The notes: a model not told the origin generated them from the sequence alone. DNA of 64,000 nt from HyVt-477 sp965224605 (GCA_965224605.1 CBDCZP010000016.1:1-64000), one strand, 5' to 3'. Positions 26,983 through 36,920 are shown, numbered from the stretch's first letter. Numbers and translations are program-made.

Positions 26983-28089
26983 ATGCGTATCAAGAAAGTT
27001 TCATTATATCGGCAAACAATCCCGATGATGTGTGGCCGCTTTTCCTGCTCATTGGAGCCAGGCGTAGAAGAAGCTGAAGTTGTCATTACTCGTGTGGAAA
27101 CTAAGTGTGGTTTGGTGGGCTATGGTGAGTCTGGCTCAGTAGGTGGCTATCCTAACTATTCACTAGGTATTTTAGCCAGCAGTGCGGAGTTGATCGAACG
27201 GCACTTGATGAACAAAGACCCGCGTCACCTTAATGCCATCCAACATACAATGTCGCTCATTGACGGACATGGGGCTATTAAGGCTGGTTTTGACATGGCC
27301 TGCTGGGATATTTTGGGAAAATCCATTGATAAGCCGTTACATGAGGTGTTGGGTGGCAAGTTACAGAATAAAGTACCGCTATACCGATCAATTCCCACTG
27401 AAGCACCTGAGGATATGGTGCAGTCGGTCAAGGACTGGCGAGGTGAAGGTTACCGTATGTTCCAGTTACGGGTTGGACATGGCGATATCCAAGCTGATTT
27501 GCAACGTATTGCTGGGGTTATTTCTAAACGCCAAAATGATGAAATGTACACCGTGGATGTGGCAGGTCACTGGCGGGTAGATGAAGCCCTCTATATCCTT
27601 AATACGGTCAAAGATCTGGATTTCACCATCGAACAACCGTGCTGGACCGTAGATGATTGCATGTCAGTACGCAAACGCATTACCTTTCCGATGAAACTCG
27701 ATAACAGCCTTAACAGCACATATGATGTGATGCGAGCTTACGCGACGAATGCCTGTGATAGCATCGTCATTCACCTCAATAAATTCGGTGGGATTAGCCC
27801 CTCACGTATTTCTCGTGACCTTGCGACAGCAGGTGGCTTAGGCATCACCTATTCCACACAATGGGGTACTGAACTCACGACTGCGGCACTCATTCATTTG
27901 GGAGTGACGACTCAGCCAAGTCGTCTCATCAGCACCATCGACAGTCATAATTACTCTTCGTTTACCGTAGCAACTAATGACCCTATTATTGTCGATAATG
28001 GTAAAATGTGGATGGCTGATAATGCCCCTGGTTTAGGTGTACTTGTGGATGATGAAGTACTGGGTAAGCCAGTTAAGGTGATTGAGTGA
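26983..28089 (+). CDS. Enolase-superfamily enzyme (mandelate racemase/muconate lactonizing group), copy 1
   Basis: 368 residues after AGAGGAAAC. The N-terminal capping domain ends near YGESGSVGGYPN. In the barrel, metal ligands are D in TVDVAGHWRVDEA, E in FTIEQPCW and D in MKLDNSLN. The second-strand KxK of the muconate lactonizing group reads FQLRVGHG here, and HLNKFGGISPSRI supplies the opposite-side Lys. It would abstract a proton next to a carboxylate. The product is unknown. A frame-broken sister is at 31047. Confidence 0.8.
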   Translation: MRIKKVSLYRQTIPMMCGRFSCSLEPGVEEAEVVITRVETKCGLVGYGESGSVGGYPNYSLGILASSAELIERHLMNKDPRHLNAIQHTMSLIDGHGAIKAGFDMACWDILGKSIDKPLHEVLGGKLQNKVPLYRSIPTEAPEDMVQSVKDWRGEGYRMFQLRVGHGDIQADLQRIAGVISKRQNDEMYTVDVAGHWRVDEALYILNTVKDLDFTIEQPCWTVDDCMSVRKRITFPMKLDNSLNSTYDVMRAYATNACDSIVIHLNKFGGISPSRISRDLATAGGLGITYSTQWGTELTTAALIHLGVTTQPSRLISTIDSHNYSSFTVATNDPIIVDNGKMWMADNAPGLGVLVDDEVLGKPVKVIE

Positions 28090-28096
28090 GCTCTTT

Positions 28097-30136
28097 ATGC
28101 CGATTTTAACAACACTCATACTCGGTGGTGCCGCTGGAGCCTTCTTTAGTAAACTAAAATCATCTCGTGTGCAAAAGAAAAAAGCCTTGAAGGTACGACA
28201 AAATGCGAAGTCTTTAGTCACAAGCAAACCCAAACAAACCTTGAAAAAGCAGGTTCTATCACCCGCAGAAGCTGAGGCAGCCCAACAGCAACGTGTGTCG
28301 ATGGGTGCACTCGGTTTGTTGGGGTTAGGTACAATAACGGTACCAGTAGTCGGACTAGTGGGGTTACCCCTATTAGCTTACAACTATATTTATATGATGC
28401 GTAAAGTGCGTCAGTCATACATGAATAAAGGCAAACTTCCTGTCGTAGTATTTGATGCCCTGACGGTTAGTTTTGCTCTTGTAGCAGGTTTTTATTTTAC
28501 TGCATCATTATTGTTCACAGCATTATTCACTGCCAATCGTTTAGTGGCTCGCACAGAGCGTGAGGCACAAGCTGATTTCAGTCGTATTTTTGGTGAATTG
28601 GCAGAAACAGTGTGGTTGTTTAAAGATGGCACTGAAATTGAAATCCCACTGGGTAGCCTGAATGCACAGGATGTGATTGTGGTTCGGCCAGGTGAGATGA
28701 TTCCTGCTGACGGGCATGTGGTCTCTGGCGAAGGCACCGTAGACCAGCACTTGCTCACGGGGGAGTCTCAACCAGTAGACAAAAAAGTAGGCGATGAAGT
28801 CTTTACCTCAACGTTGATGATTGGTGGCAATCTGCGTGTACTCGTGGAACGACAAGGATCAGAAAGTATTACGGGGCAGATTGCCCAGACACTCGAACAT
28901 GCTGCTACCTTCAAACATCAGGTGCAGTCACGCGGTGAAAGTATTGTGGAAAAGGGTGCTTCTCGCACCATGCTGGCATCTATCGTCGCCTTACCACTGA
29001 TTGGTTTGAATCATGCTATGGCGCTGAGTTACAGTGGTTTTGGTTATCAGATGCGCATGGCAGCACCCTTAATGGTGCTTAATTACTTACGTATTGCTTC
29101 GCGTAACGGTATCTTGGTGAAGGATGGGCGTGCACTGGATACTTTACAACAGATTGATACTGTGGTTTTTGACAAGACGGGTACATTGACCGAAGAAGTA
29201 CCACAGGTCGAAAGAATAGTAGCGTGTGCAGACTTTACGACAGAGCAGTTATTGCAATACGCTGCTAGTGCTGAACAACATCAGAAACACCCCATTGCTC
29301 AATCTATTTGTAGCCATGCCAGGAATAACGGGGTCGTGCTACTGGAAATGGTGAATACTGATTACTCCATTGGACACGGCTTACGGGTTGACTTGTATGA
29401 CCCTGACCACACTCAACCGCAACAAAGTATCCTGATCGGTAGCCGACGTTTTGTAGAAACTGAAGGCATTGCTGTACCACCCGTGATTGAGAACTTGCAG
29501 CAAGAAGCGGGTAAAAAAGGCTATTCAATCGTCTATGTTGCTACAGACAATGGGGAGTTGATGGGTGCTATAGAATTGCGTCCAGCATTGCGCCCACAGG
29601 CTCGCACTGCCATCGAAGCATTACATGAGTTGGGTATGACCTTGTACATCATTTCTGGTGATCAAGAGCAGCCGACCCGGCATCTGGCGGAAAGCCTCAA
29701 TATTGATCATTATTTTGCTGAAGTTTTGCCCGAAGGTAAGGCAAAGCACGTCGAAGATTTGCAAGCCGCAGGACATAAAGTATGTTTCATTGGTGATGGC
29801 ATCAATGACTCTGTGGCTCTGCAAAAAGCAGACGTATCAGTATCCCTACATGGTGCAGCGACGATTGCACAGGATACTGCAGATATCGTGCTGATGACAC
29901 CTGATTTATTACATTTACCCTATCTGATCAAGATGTCGGGAGAATTACATCAGCGCATGAATAATAGCGAAACCCTGAACACTGTCTCCGGTGTGGCCTG
30001 TGTGTCTGGTGTGTTACTGCTAGGGATGGGTCTTAGTGGTGCTATCCTAATGTATTCTGGTGGTTTATTAGCAAATATTTCTAATGCGATGCTACCCTTA
30101 CTAACACATAATGATAATAAAAGAGATAAAAAATGA
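28097..30136 (+). CDS. P1B-like P-type ATPase without HMA domain or CPC motif (copy 1)
   Basis: 679 residues from ATG 28097. There is no N-terminal CxxC metal domain; instead the N-terminus is basic (SRVQKKKALKVRQNAK). The actuator has TGES (about 221). The membrane ion motif, CPC in most heavy-metal pumps, reads MRMAAPLMVLNY (Ala-Pro at 323-324). The phosphorylation site is VFDKTGTLT (Asp 359), with QHQKHPIAQSI and GDGINDSVAL. ATPases of this sort are found in ferrosome clusters (P1B-6). Its place inside a biosynthetic operon suggests the pathway and the pump serve one process. Confidence 0.85.
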   Translation: MPILTTLILGGAAGAFFSKLKSSRVQKKKALKVRQNAKSLVTSKPKQTLKKQVLSPAEAEAAQQQRVSMGALGLLGLGTITVPVVGLVGLPLLAYNYIYMMRKVRQSYMNKGKLPVVVFDALTVSFALVAGFYFTASLLFTALFTANRLVARTEREAQADFSRIFGELAETVWLFKDGTEIEIPLGSLNAQDVIVVRPGEMIPADGHVVSGEGTVDQHLLTGESQPVDKKVGDEVFTSTLMIGGNLRVLVERQGSESITGQIAQTLEHAATFKHQVQSRGESIVEKGASRTMLASIVALPLIGLNHAMALSYSGFGYQMRMAAPLMVLNYLRIASRNGILVKDGRALDTLQQIDTVVFDKTGTLTEEVPQVERIVACADFTTEQLLQYAASAEQHQKHPIAQSICSHARNNGVVLLEMVNTDYSIGHGLRVDLYDPDHTQPQQSILIGSRRFVETEGIAVPPVIENLQQEAGKKGYSIVYVATDNGELMGAIELRPALRPQARTAIEALHELGMTLYIISGDQEQPTRHLAESLNIDHYFAEVLPEGKAKHVEDLQAAGHKVCFIGDGINDSVALQKADVSVSLHGAATIAQDTADIVLMTPDLLHLPYLIKMSGELHQRMNNSETLNTVSGVACVSGVLLLGMGLSGAILMYSGGLLANISNAMLPLLTHNDNKRDKK

Positions 30137-30203
30137 GTGCTCAACCCATCTTATTCCTGGTGATTGATTTTGACTATGGTCTTGAAAAAGTGAGGTATTC
30201 CTG

Positions 30204-31025
30204 ATGGTAATAGCTGAAAATTTCAAGGATATAATCCGCCAGACTTACGATGACGTAGCGGCCAATTACGATCATCCTGCCAACTTCTTCTCAAAAGCAA
30301 TGAATAAGCCGATGTTGAGATATCTGCAATTAGCAGCAGATAGTAAACTGCTAGATGTAGGCACAGGTACGGGTGTGTTCGCTCTCTATGTTGCAAAACA
30401 AATGCCTGACTGTGAGGTGACAGGCATTGATCTGTCTACGGCGATGCTAGAACAGGCATCTGATAAGACTCAAGGTTTGACTAATATCCATTTCCACTCA
30501 ATGGATATGGAGGTACTGACATTTACCGAAAGCAGTTTTGACGCCATTACTTGCTGTTTCAGTCTGTACTTTCTGGAAAATATAGAGAAAGGGCTCAGTC
30601 ATTTAGCTACCCGTCTCAAACCTGGGGGGAGAATGGCGGTTAGTTTCTATCAAACAAGTGCATTCCAACCACTTGCAGATTTGTTTAAACAGCGTTATGC
30701 CTTATTCAAACCAGAGTATGCTAAATCTGAACCTTGGGAAAGTTTTTCTAATCCAGCATCAACTCATGCTCTGTTTACTCAGGCAGGGCTTGATAATATC
30801 AAGCTTTTCCCTGAAACACTGAGGTTTCATCTGACGTCAGCGGATATGTGGTGGGATATTTTATGGAATACGGGATATCGACGTTTGTTAAAGAAGCTAT
30901 CAGATAAGGAATTTGCCATCTTCAAACAACAACACATGCAAGAGGTCACCAGACTCTGTAAGGATACAACTTATTGGGTAGATTGCAGCATGATGATTGC
31001 AATCGGGGACAAACCTACTTACTAA
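30204..31025 (+). CDS. Class I SAM-dependent methyltransferase (UbiE-like fold)
   Basis: 273 residues; motif I is KLLDVGTGTGVFALYVAKQM, then VTGIDLSTAMLEQASDKTQG and FDAITCCFSLYFLENIEKGL. GTGAGG lies before the ATG. It is the second methyltransferase of the operon and not closely alike to the one at 24325. Confidence 0.8.
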   Translation: MVIAENFKDIIRQTYDDVAANYDHPANFFSKAMNKPMLRYLQLAADSKLLDVGTGTGVFALYVAKQMPDCEVTGIDLSTAMLEQASDKTQGLTNIHFHSMDMEVLTFTESSFDAITCCFSLYFLENIEKGLSHLATRLKPGGRMAVSFYQTSAFQPLADLFKQRYALFKPEYAKSEPWESFSNPASTHALFTQAGLDNIKLFPETLRFHLTSADMWWDILWNTGYRRLLKKLSDKEFAIFKQQHMQEVTRLCKDTTYWVDCSMMIAIGDKPTY

Positions 31026-31046
31026 ACTTAATACAAGGATATTGTT

Positions 31047-32160
31047 ATGCGTATAAGCAGAGTTTCAATTTTTCACAAGCATTTACCTATGTTATGTGCA
31101 TCTTTCACTTGCTCCCTGGAGCCGGGTGTTTCCAGTGCTGATGTAGTTATTATCAAGGTCGAAACCGATGAGGGACTAACTGGCTATGGCGAATCGGGGT
31201 GCTGTTGGTGGCTACCCAAATTACGCATCAGGAATCGTGGCCAGCAGTGCGGAACTGATCAAACGTCATTTGATCAATAAAGACCCATGCGACCTCAATA
31301 GTATTCAGCATACCATGTCGCTGATTGACGGTCATGGTTCCATCAAAGCGGCCTTCGATATTGCCTGTTGGGACATTTTCGGCAAGTCATTAGGTAAACC
31401 CGTATCGACACTCTTGGGCGGAAAATTGTGTGACGAAGTGCCTATTTATCGTGGTTTGCCATTGAAGAAACCCGCAGATATGGCGAAAGAAGCGGATGCT
31501 TGGCGTAGTGAAGGCTACCGTTATTTGTTAATGAAAGTCGGCAGCGGTAATCTGGTAGAAGATGTAGAGTGTATCGAAGCCGTACTTGAAAATCGTCAGC
31601 CGGGGGAACACATTACAGTTGATGCTTCAGGTCGTTGGCGGGTAGATGAGGCTTTATACGTACTGAATGCTGTACAACATCTGGACTTTGTTCTCGAACA
31701 GCCCTGCTGGATGTACGAAGAATGTGCTTCCGTGCGTGCTCGCACCAACCGTGCTATGAAGCTGGATAATGTGATAACCGATGTGAATAAGGTATTACGG
31801 GCACAATCAGAAAAGGCTTGTGAACTGATGACCCTAAAAATTGACAAACTGGGCGGCTTAAGCCAGGGTAGAATTGCTCGCGATATTACCTCTGCCGCAG
31901 GCATTGCAGTAACTCTGGAAGCACAATGGGCTACAGAAATTACCACAGCAGCGGTTGTGCATCTAGCACTGACAACTGCACCTAATCGGCTATTGGCATC
32001 CACCGATTTACATACTTATTCTGCTTTATCAACCATCAAGGGTGAACCTATTCGGGTGGAAAACGGCATGATGAGCATGGCAGATGATAGTTTGCCAGGA
32101 CTGGGGATTGAGGTTAGCACAGAGGCTCTTGGTAAGGCTGATGTTGTGATCGAGCAATAA
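31047..32160 (+). pseudogene. Enolase-superfamily enzyme, copy 2, one frame break
   Basis: From ATG 31047 (MRISRVSIFHKHLPMLCASF) the reading matches copy 1 until YGESG, where a run of four G (31196-31199) shifts the frame. The rest continues AVGGYPNYASGIVASSAELI to 32160. One G fewer gives a full protein of about 370 residues. Ligands are kept: TVDASGRWRVDEA, FVLEQPCW, MKLDNVI; the second-strand site reads LLMKVGSG and the far side KIDKLGGLSQGR. It may be a recent mutation or a sequencing error. The gene clearly arose by duplication of copy 1 and keeps a more usual Lys. Confidence 0.75.
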
Positions 32161-32172
32161 GTCTGTAGAGGT

Positions 32173-32604
32173 ATGAAATTGTTATTAGTACAAGGTGCTA
32201 ATCTCAGCTGTTTGAGTTCTCAGCAAGACGATAGCTCAGACAAGACCTCTACAGCTGCATTAGACCTATTGTTACAACAACATGCAAAAAAATTTGAGTA
32301 TGTACTGGATGTTTTCTATGCCAATACAGAAAAAGAAGCAATTAATACGGTGTATCAATCTGTTGAACAAGGCATAGATGGCATCCTGTCAAACCCTGCA
32401 AGTTTTACCGCTCATGCCATTGCTTTGGGGGACTGTTTGAAAGCTGTCGCACCACCTTATATTGAACTACATATGACCAATATCGACCAGCGTAATATAC
32501 GCTCAGTGATATCACCATCTGCCGTTGGGGTTGTGCAAGGATTTGGAATAGATACTTACTTTATTGCATTGGAGGCTATGTTGAGAATCCTTGTAAACCG
32601 TTAA
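32173..32604 (+). CDS. Type II dehydroquinase-like protein
   Basis: 143 residues with GTAGAGG before the ATG. It follows the AroQ fold: KLLLVQGANLSCLSS (usually LxLNGPNLNxLG), GIDGILSNPASFTAHAIALG (usually NPGAxTHxSxAL), PPYIELHMTNIDQRN, and SPSAVGVVQGFGIDTYFIAL. The opening loop differs and the active-site Tyr region is replaced, so it probably is not the shikimate enzyme but a pathway paralogue. It is the last gene of the operon, followed by a 12-bp hairpin. Confidence 0.75.
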   Translation: MKLLLVQGANLSCLSSQQDDSSDKTSTAALDLLLQQHAKKFEYVLDVFYANTEKEAINTVYQSVEQGIDGILSNPASFTAHAIALGDCLKAVAPPYIELHMTNIDQRNIRSVISPSAVGVVQGFGIDTYFIALEAMLRILVNR

Positions 32605-32651
32605 TGTAGAACTCCTCTATCGGTAAATAATCAAGTATATATCTCCCCCTC

Positions 32652-32684
32652 CTTAGGTAATTTGATGAAAAGAAATTACCTAAG
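32652..32684. terminator. 12-bp perfect hairpin ending the biosynthetic operon
   Basis: CTTAGGTAATTT pairs exactly with AAATTACCTAAG across a 9-base loop, 48 bases after the last stop. No long T run follows, so the mechanism is uncertain. The gap to BioA (to 32891) shows nothing more. Confidence 0.5.
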
Positions 32685-32891
32685 TCGTGCCGACACATCA
32701 TTACATTATTGATCTAATGCAACATATTGAGGTTGACAATAGTGAATCTTTATAGGAATTTTCGGAAATGGAAATTATGTTACATCAATAAAATTTGATG
32801 ACAAAATCAGGATTTTAATCGTAGATACACGTAAAGTATTCAGTTTTTAAAGAAGTATGAATCTACGATTCCTTCATTATGAGTATTTTCC

Positions 32892-34160
32892 ATGCATTCT
32901 AGTAACTGGCAAGCATTCGATCGACAGCATATTTGGCATCCATATGCATCAATGGCAAGCCCCCATGAGACTTTTCCGGTTGTGGCAGCAGAAGGAGTGC
33001 ATTTGGAGCTGGCAGATGGACGTAAACTTGTCGATGGAATGTCTTCATGGTGGGCGGCAATACATGGCTACAATCATCCTGTCCTAAATGCTGCAATTAG
33101 CAATCAATTAGAAACAATGGCTCATGTGATGTTTGGTGGACTAACACATCCACCTGCCATTGAGCTGGCAGAAAAATTAATTCAAATAACGGCTGAACCA
33201 CTGCAACATGTTTTCTTTGCCGACTCAGGTTCTATCTCAGTTGAAGTCGCTATCAAAATGGCTATTCAATATTGGTATATGCAAGGGTTTGAAAAGAAGC
33301 AGAAGTTATTGACTGTTCGTCATGGTTATCATGGTGACACCTTTGGCACAATGGCAGTGTGTGATCCTGTTAATGGAATGCACAGCTTATTCCAAGGTGT
33401 ATTACCACAACATTATTTTGCCAAAGCTCCTGTTTGTTATGATGGTATTCCTGATGAGGAAGCTTTGAGTGATTTTAGGCGACAGATAGAACAATGCCAC
33501 CAGGAAATAGCAGCGGTAATTCTTGAGCCGATAGTCCAAGGGGTGGGCGGAATGCGTTTTTATTGCCCTGAATACTTACGACAAATACGTGCCCTTTGTT
33601 ATGAATATGATGTTTTGCTTATTTTGGATGAAATAGCTACTGGCTTTGGGCGTACTGGCTCGTTATTTGCCTATGAACAAGCTAATATTATACCTGATAT
33701 CCTTTGTGTTGGAAAAGCCCTCACAGGTGGCTATATGACGCTTGCGGCAACGTTGACATCAAGGAAAGTGGTTGATGGTATTGGTGATAGCCCACTGATG
33801 CATGGCCCCACTTTTATGGCAAACCCCCTAGCCTGTAGTGTAGCGAATGCCAGTCTTGATTTACTGTTGAGCTCAGAATGGCAAGAACAAGTATTACAGA
33901 TCGAAAAAAAACTCAAAGACGGTTTAGCAGTATGTCGTGATTTGCCGGCGGTTGCTGATGTACGGGTAAAAGGCGCAATTGGTGTTGTAGAGTTAAAACA
34001 AGCTGTAAACATGAAATCAATTCAACCACGTTTTGTGGAATTGGGCGTTTGGCTACGACCTTTTGGAAAATTGATTTATGTTATGCCACCTTTCATTATT
34101 GATGAAAAGTATTTAGAAAAAATAATACTGGCTATTACTATTGTCGTAACCGAGCTGTGA
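32892..34160 (+). CDS. bioA: Adenosylmethionine-8-amino-7-oxononanoate aminotransferase
   Basis: 422 residues, close in pattern to BioA: FDRQHIWHPYASMASPHETF, DGMSSWWAAIHGYNHPVLNA, HVFFADSGSISVEVAIKMAI, GYHGDTFGTMAVCDP, ILDEIATGFGRTGSLFAYEQ and the PLP lysine in VGKALTGGYMTLAATL. It converts KAPA to DAPA in biotin synthesis using SAM and PLP. No other bio gene adjoins it. It may be housekeeping or may have been recruited by the neighbouring pathway; the motifs favour true BioA. Confidence 0.88.
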   Translation: MHSSNWQAFDRQHIWHPYASMASPHETFPVVAAEGVHLELADGRKLVDGMSSWWAAIHGYNHPVLNAAISNQLETMAHVMFGGLTHPPAIELAEKLIQITAEPLQHVFFADSGSISVEVAIKMAIQYWYMQGFEKKQKLLTVRHGYHGDTFGTMAVCDPVNGMHSLFQGVLPQHYFAKAPVCYDGIPDEEALSDFRRQIEQCHQEIAAVILEPIVQGVGGMRFYCPEYLRQIRALCYEYDVLLILDEIATGFGRTGSLFAYEQANIIPDILCVGKALTGGYMTLAATLTSRKVVDGIGDSPLMHGPTFMANPLACSVANASLDLLLSSEWQEQVLQIEKKLKDGLAVCRDLPAVADVRVKGAIGVVELKQAVNMKSIQPRFVELGVWLRPFGKLIYVMPPFIIDEKYLEKIILAITIVVTEL

Positions 34161-34194
34161 ATATAAACGGTAATTTTATATTGTGACGTGGTCA

Positions 34195-34345
34195 ACCTAT
34201 TTGATACAACCCAGTTAAGCTGCTTTTTTCATTTCAACTAATTGTTCTTCAAAATCATTAGGGCAGGAATAATTCAGATGAATACAAGCGATAGCTATTG
34301 TAGAACATCGAAATGTAATTCAATATATCCTGCTGTCCCATACTA
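34195..34345 (-). pseudogene. IS3-family transposase, C-terminal remnant
   Basis: On the minus strand, DILNYISMFYNSYRLYS followed, after a frame change, by CPNDFEEQLVEMKKAA and a stop. This matches the end of IS3-family OrfB integrases (YIxMFYNxxRxHS...PxxFE). Only about 50 codons are left. It sits next to other debris and may have helped the deletion that made the following fossils. Confidence 0.55.
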
Positions 34346-34356
34346 AGCTATGCAGC

Positions 34357-35067
34357 CGCTACCGAAGAAAAATAAACACACCCATTGCTCAGGCTATTTT
34401 AGAAGAAGCACCACTGCACGAATTGGACTGATCAGGCAGAGTATCGTATTGGCTATGGCATTACTGTTTCTATTAATGGGCAACCATTGCGCGTTGGCAG
34501 TGAATGCTTTATGCAAATGGAAAATTGCGGAGCCAGCGAAATAATTCAACAAGCACAAAGATCCTGTCATGCATGATATATTTGTCTAGATTATTTCAGG
34601 CGATCAGGAAACACTGACTAAACAATTGATCATTACCATGCAGAAGTACTACCCGAAGAAAAAGCATCACTGATTACTGAATTACAACAACAAAGGCACT
34701 CCGTTTGTTATGTTGGCGATGGTATTAATGACTCTATTGCATTGAAGCAAGCTGATGTGTCGTTACAAGGTGCATCAAGTATTGCAGTTGATACGTCACT
34801 TTAATGGATGGTACGCTGAATCAATTGCGGGAGCTGTTTACTCACTCTGAAGAATTTGAGGACAATATACAGCTCATCTCAACGAGTGTGATTGTATCAA
34901 GTATTGTCAATTTAGGTGGAGCTTTTTTCCCTGAGTTCACCTTGATATATTCGATGCTATTGAGTGCGGCGAGTGTATTTACTGGCTTTAGTAGTGAGAT
35001 GTTGCCATTGATGACACATGAGGAAAAACAGGTAGCACGTAAAGATCGTAATCTTCCTTACTTTTAA
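34357..35067 (+). pseudogene. P-type ATPase fossil
   Basis: Pieces in several frames match the other ATPases in the window: HTPIAQAILEEA (the HP motif of the N domain), YRIGYGITVSINGQPLRVGS, then HAEVLPEEKASLITELQQQ, VCYVGDGINDSIALKQADVS, and a final hydrophobic part ending SSEMLPLMTHEEKQ. The N-terminal half and the DKTGT region are gone. The closest layout is copy 1, whose end MLPLLTHND is alike. Confidence 0.75.
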
Positions 35068-35734
35068 GGGTGAGATAACCCGTGAGAGCTGCAATGCGGT
35101 AATCCCGACTAATATCATATAAGTTGTTCATGTCAGAAAATACGGATACTTTACTGAACTCTGATACGCTAGTAATCAGCATAAATTCTAGATAAGGATC
35201 ACTATCTTTAATGACGGAGTAGAAGTTTTTTAGGGTCTGCTGATTTTCTTTGGCCTGTTCGATATTATCCAGATAATCGATCAATGGCTTGTCATATTCA
35301 TCAATGAGCAACACAACTTTACCGTGTTGTTGTGCTATTTTTTTAAGCAGCTCTGCGAACAGCGTTTTCAGAGTGGGCGCATCTATGCTTATCGCGTAGT
35401 ATTCAGCCACTTGGTGTAACGCACGTTGCAAGGCTTTATCAAGTCCTAACACTTGATAATCTAGTATACTGATTTGCAGATGGATGATGGGATGCGTTTT
35501 ATTCCAATCCCACTGATCTTCAATCCATAAGCCTAAAAATAACGCTCGTTCTCCACTGTAAATGGCCTTGAGGGTGGAAAGGGTTAGTGATTTGCCGAAG
35601 CGACGTGGGCGAGAAAGGAAATAAAAACCTCCACTATATCAGATGATAGAGAAACTCGGTTTTATCGACGTACAGATAATCATCTGCACCTATCTTTTCA
35701 AAGGTCTGGATACCAATAGGGAGTTTTTTCAACA
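35068..35734 (-). pseudogene. Predicted AAA-ATPase (PD-(D/E)XK-associated family), truncated and frame-broken
   Basis: Minus-strand text opens MLKKLPIGIQTFEKIGADDY, LYVDKTEFLYHLI, breaks, then continues FYFLSRPRRFGKSLTLSTLK (Walker A region) and KVVLLIDEYDKPLIDYLDNI (Walker B) to DISRDYRIAALTGYL. Homology stops abruptly at about 35068, where the opposite-strand ATPase fossil ends, so the C-terminal half is lost. This widespread family is typical of repeat-rich genomes and may be mobile. Confidence 0.7.
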
Positions 35735-35884
35735 TAATAGCTTCTACCAAGGATTGATAAAAACAGAATAGCACACAGCGCAGTGATCTTGCGGATGATA
35801 GGTGCAACTTGTTCGAATCGATCTTGACCAGTGGCTAATCAACTATGTAACAGGATGTAACAAGCATACCAACGCGCAGGATAC

Positions 35885-36892
35885 TCAAATCCTTTCCCAA
35901 TATTCTTCAGGCATTTCCGTGCACATTTTAAGTGCTCCTGTACTGCCACAATACTCGGCATCCTGTACACATTCCACACGCCCACCACCATAAGCTTCGA
36001 GGCTTTTTTCGATGGCAAGGTCAATGCCTTTCAGGCGTGAGCCACCCCCTGCAAGGAGGATATTGTCGCGTAGACATTTCTGGAAGTCAGGATCAAAGCT
36101 ACCCACCAGTTGTTGAACAGCCGCACTGATAGGGTCAGCCAGACGCAGGCAGCAGTCTCGCAACAATGGAGTAATCTCATACTCCTGCGGAATACCTTGG
36201 GTGCTCAGCGTGACCTTTACGGGGTCAGCCGTTTCAGAAACATAGCCGTATTTTTCCTTGATATTACGGATAATTCTGGACGAGAGCTGGACATCGGGGT
36301 ATTTATCGTGAATCGCACGGGTAATTTCTGTATCTAGAAAGTTGCCAGCCGTTTTTAAGGTAACCTGATCCTCAGCTTCCGGCAGTGTGCCGTGTATGCG
36401 ACACAAATCCGTTGTACCTGCACCAATATCAACAATCAGACACTCATCAAAACGATCACTGGCATAGGCTACCGCAAACGGCTCGCTAACAATTAAAACC
36501 TTGTCGATAAAATCCTTGCTGATCTCAATCAGGGCTTTTTTATTAACGATACTGGCTTGCGCAGGTACACCAATGGCTGCGTAAACCTGGTCGCCTTCCT
36601 GCATCTCCGGCAGACTGATATGAATCAAATGTTGCAAAACTAAAGCAGTGGCCTGTAAAGCCTGTTCGTCATTACGAATAACCCCCTCCGCTAATGGCCA
36701 AATCAAATCGACAGCCAGACGGTTATTTAAGGCTTCCTCACCAAGAAGATGGTCTTTTTGCAAGCGTTTTTTGGAAATAACATCCTTCGGATAACCCACA
36801 CAGGTTTCTACACTAAACCGTTTGCCCGTAGAGGTAGTAATGGAAGAGCGGCTGGTGCCGAGGTCGATACCGACATGATAAAGGTTGGGCAT
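35885..36892 (-). CDS. mamK-like: MamK-like bacterial actin
   Basis: 335 residues from ATG 36892. Actin-fold motifs: phosphate-1 VGIDLGTSRSSITTSTGKRF followed by CVGYPKDVI, catalytic region VLIVSEPFAVAYASD, phosphate-2 CLIVDIGAGTTDLCRIHGTL, EDQVTLKTAGNFLDTEI, and adenosine loop NILLAGGGSRLKGIDL. The spacing and phrases (GYPKDVI, SEPF, IVDIGAGTTD, EDQVTL, LAGGGSR) match MamK, the actin that arranges magnetosome chains, more than MreB or ParM. No mamABEIMOPQ gene is in the window. The partner genes immediately upstream are a membrane coiled-coil protein, a coiled-coil protein and a BON-OmpA protein. Confidence 0.85.
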   Translation of the reverse strand: MPNLYHVGIDLGTSRSSITTSTGKRFSVETCVGYPKDVISKKRLQKDHLLGEEALNNRLAVDLIWPLAEGVIRNDEQALQATALVLQHLIHISLPEMQEGDQVYAAIGVPAQASIVNKKALIEISKDFIDKVLIVSEPFAVAYASDRFDECLIVDIGAGTTDLCRIHGTLPEAEDQVTLKTAGNFLDTEITRAIHDKYPDVQLSSRIIRNIKEKYGYVSETADPVKVTLSTQGIPQEYEITPLLRDCCLRLADPISAAVQQLVGSFDPDFQKCLRDNILLAGGGSRLKGIDLAIEKSLEAYGGGRVECVQDAEYCGSTGALKMCTEMPEEYWERI

Positions 36893-36920
36893 AATATAAA
36901 TCCAGAGTAAAAGGAGGTGG

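Noticed and set aside
28097..30136. Naming the pump FezB and the small proteins FezA
   Set aside because: The pump type and small membrane proteins recall ferrosomes, but sequence identity to Fez proteins could not be tested and the neighbours differ.
32173..32604. Shikimate-pathway AroQ
   Set aside because: The opening loop and active-site region differ from true dehydroquinases and the gene is in a specialised operon.
35885..36892. Calling the window a magnetosome island
   Set aside because: Only the MamK-like actin fits. No MamB/M, MamE/O, MamI, MamL, MamQ or MamP was seen, so magnetite formation is not supported.
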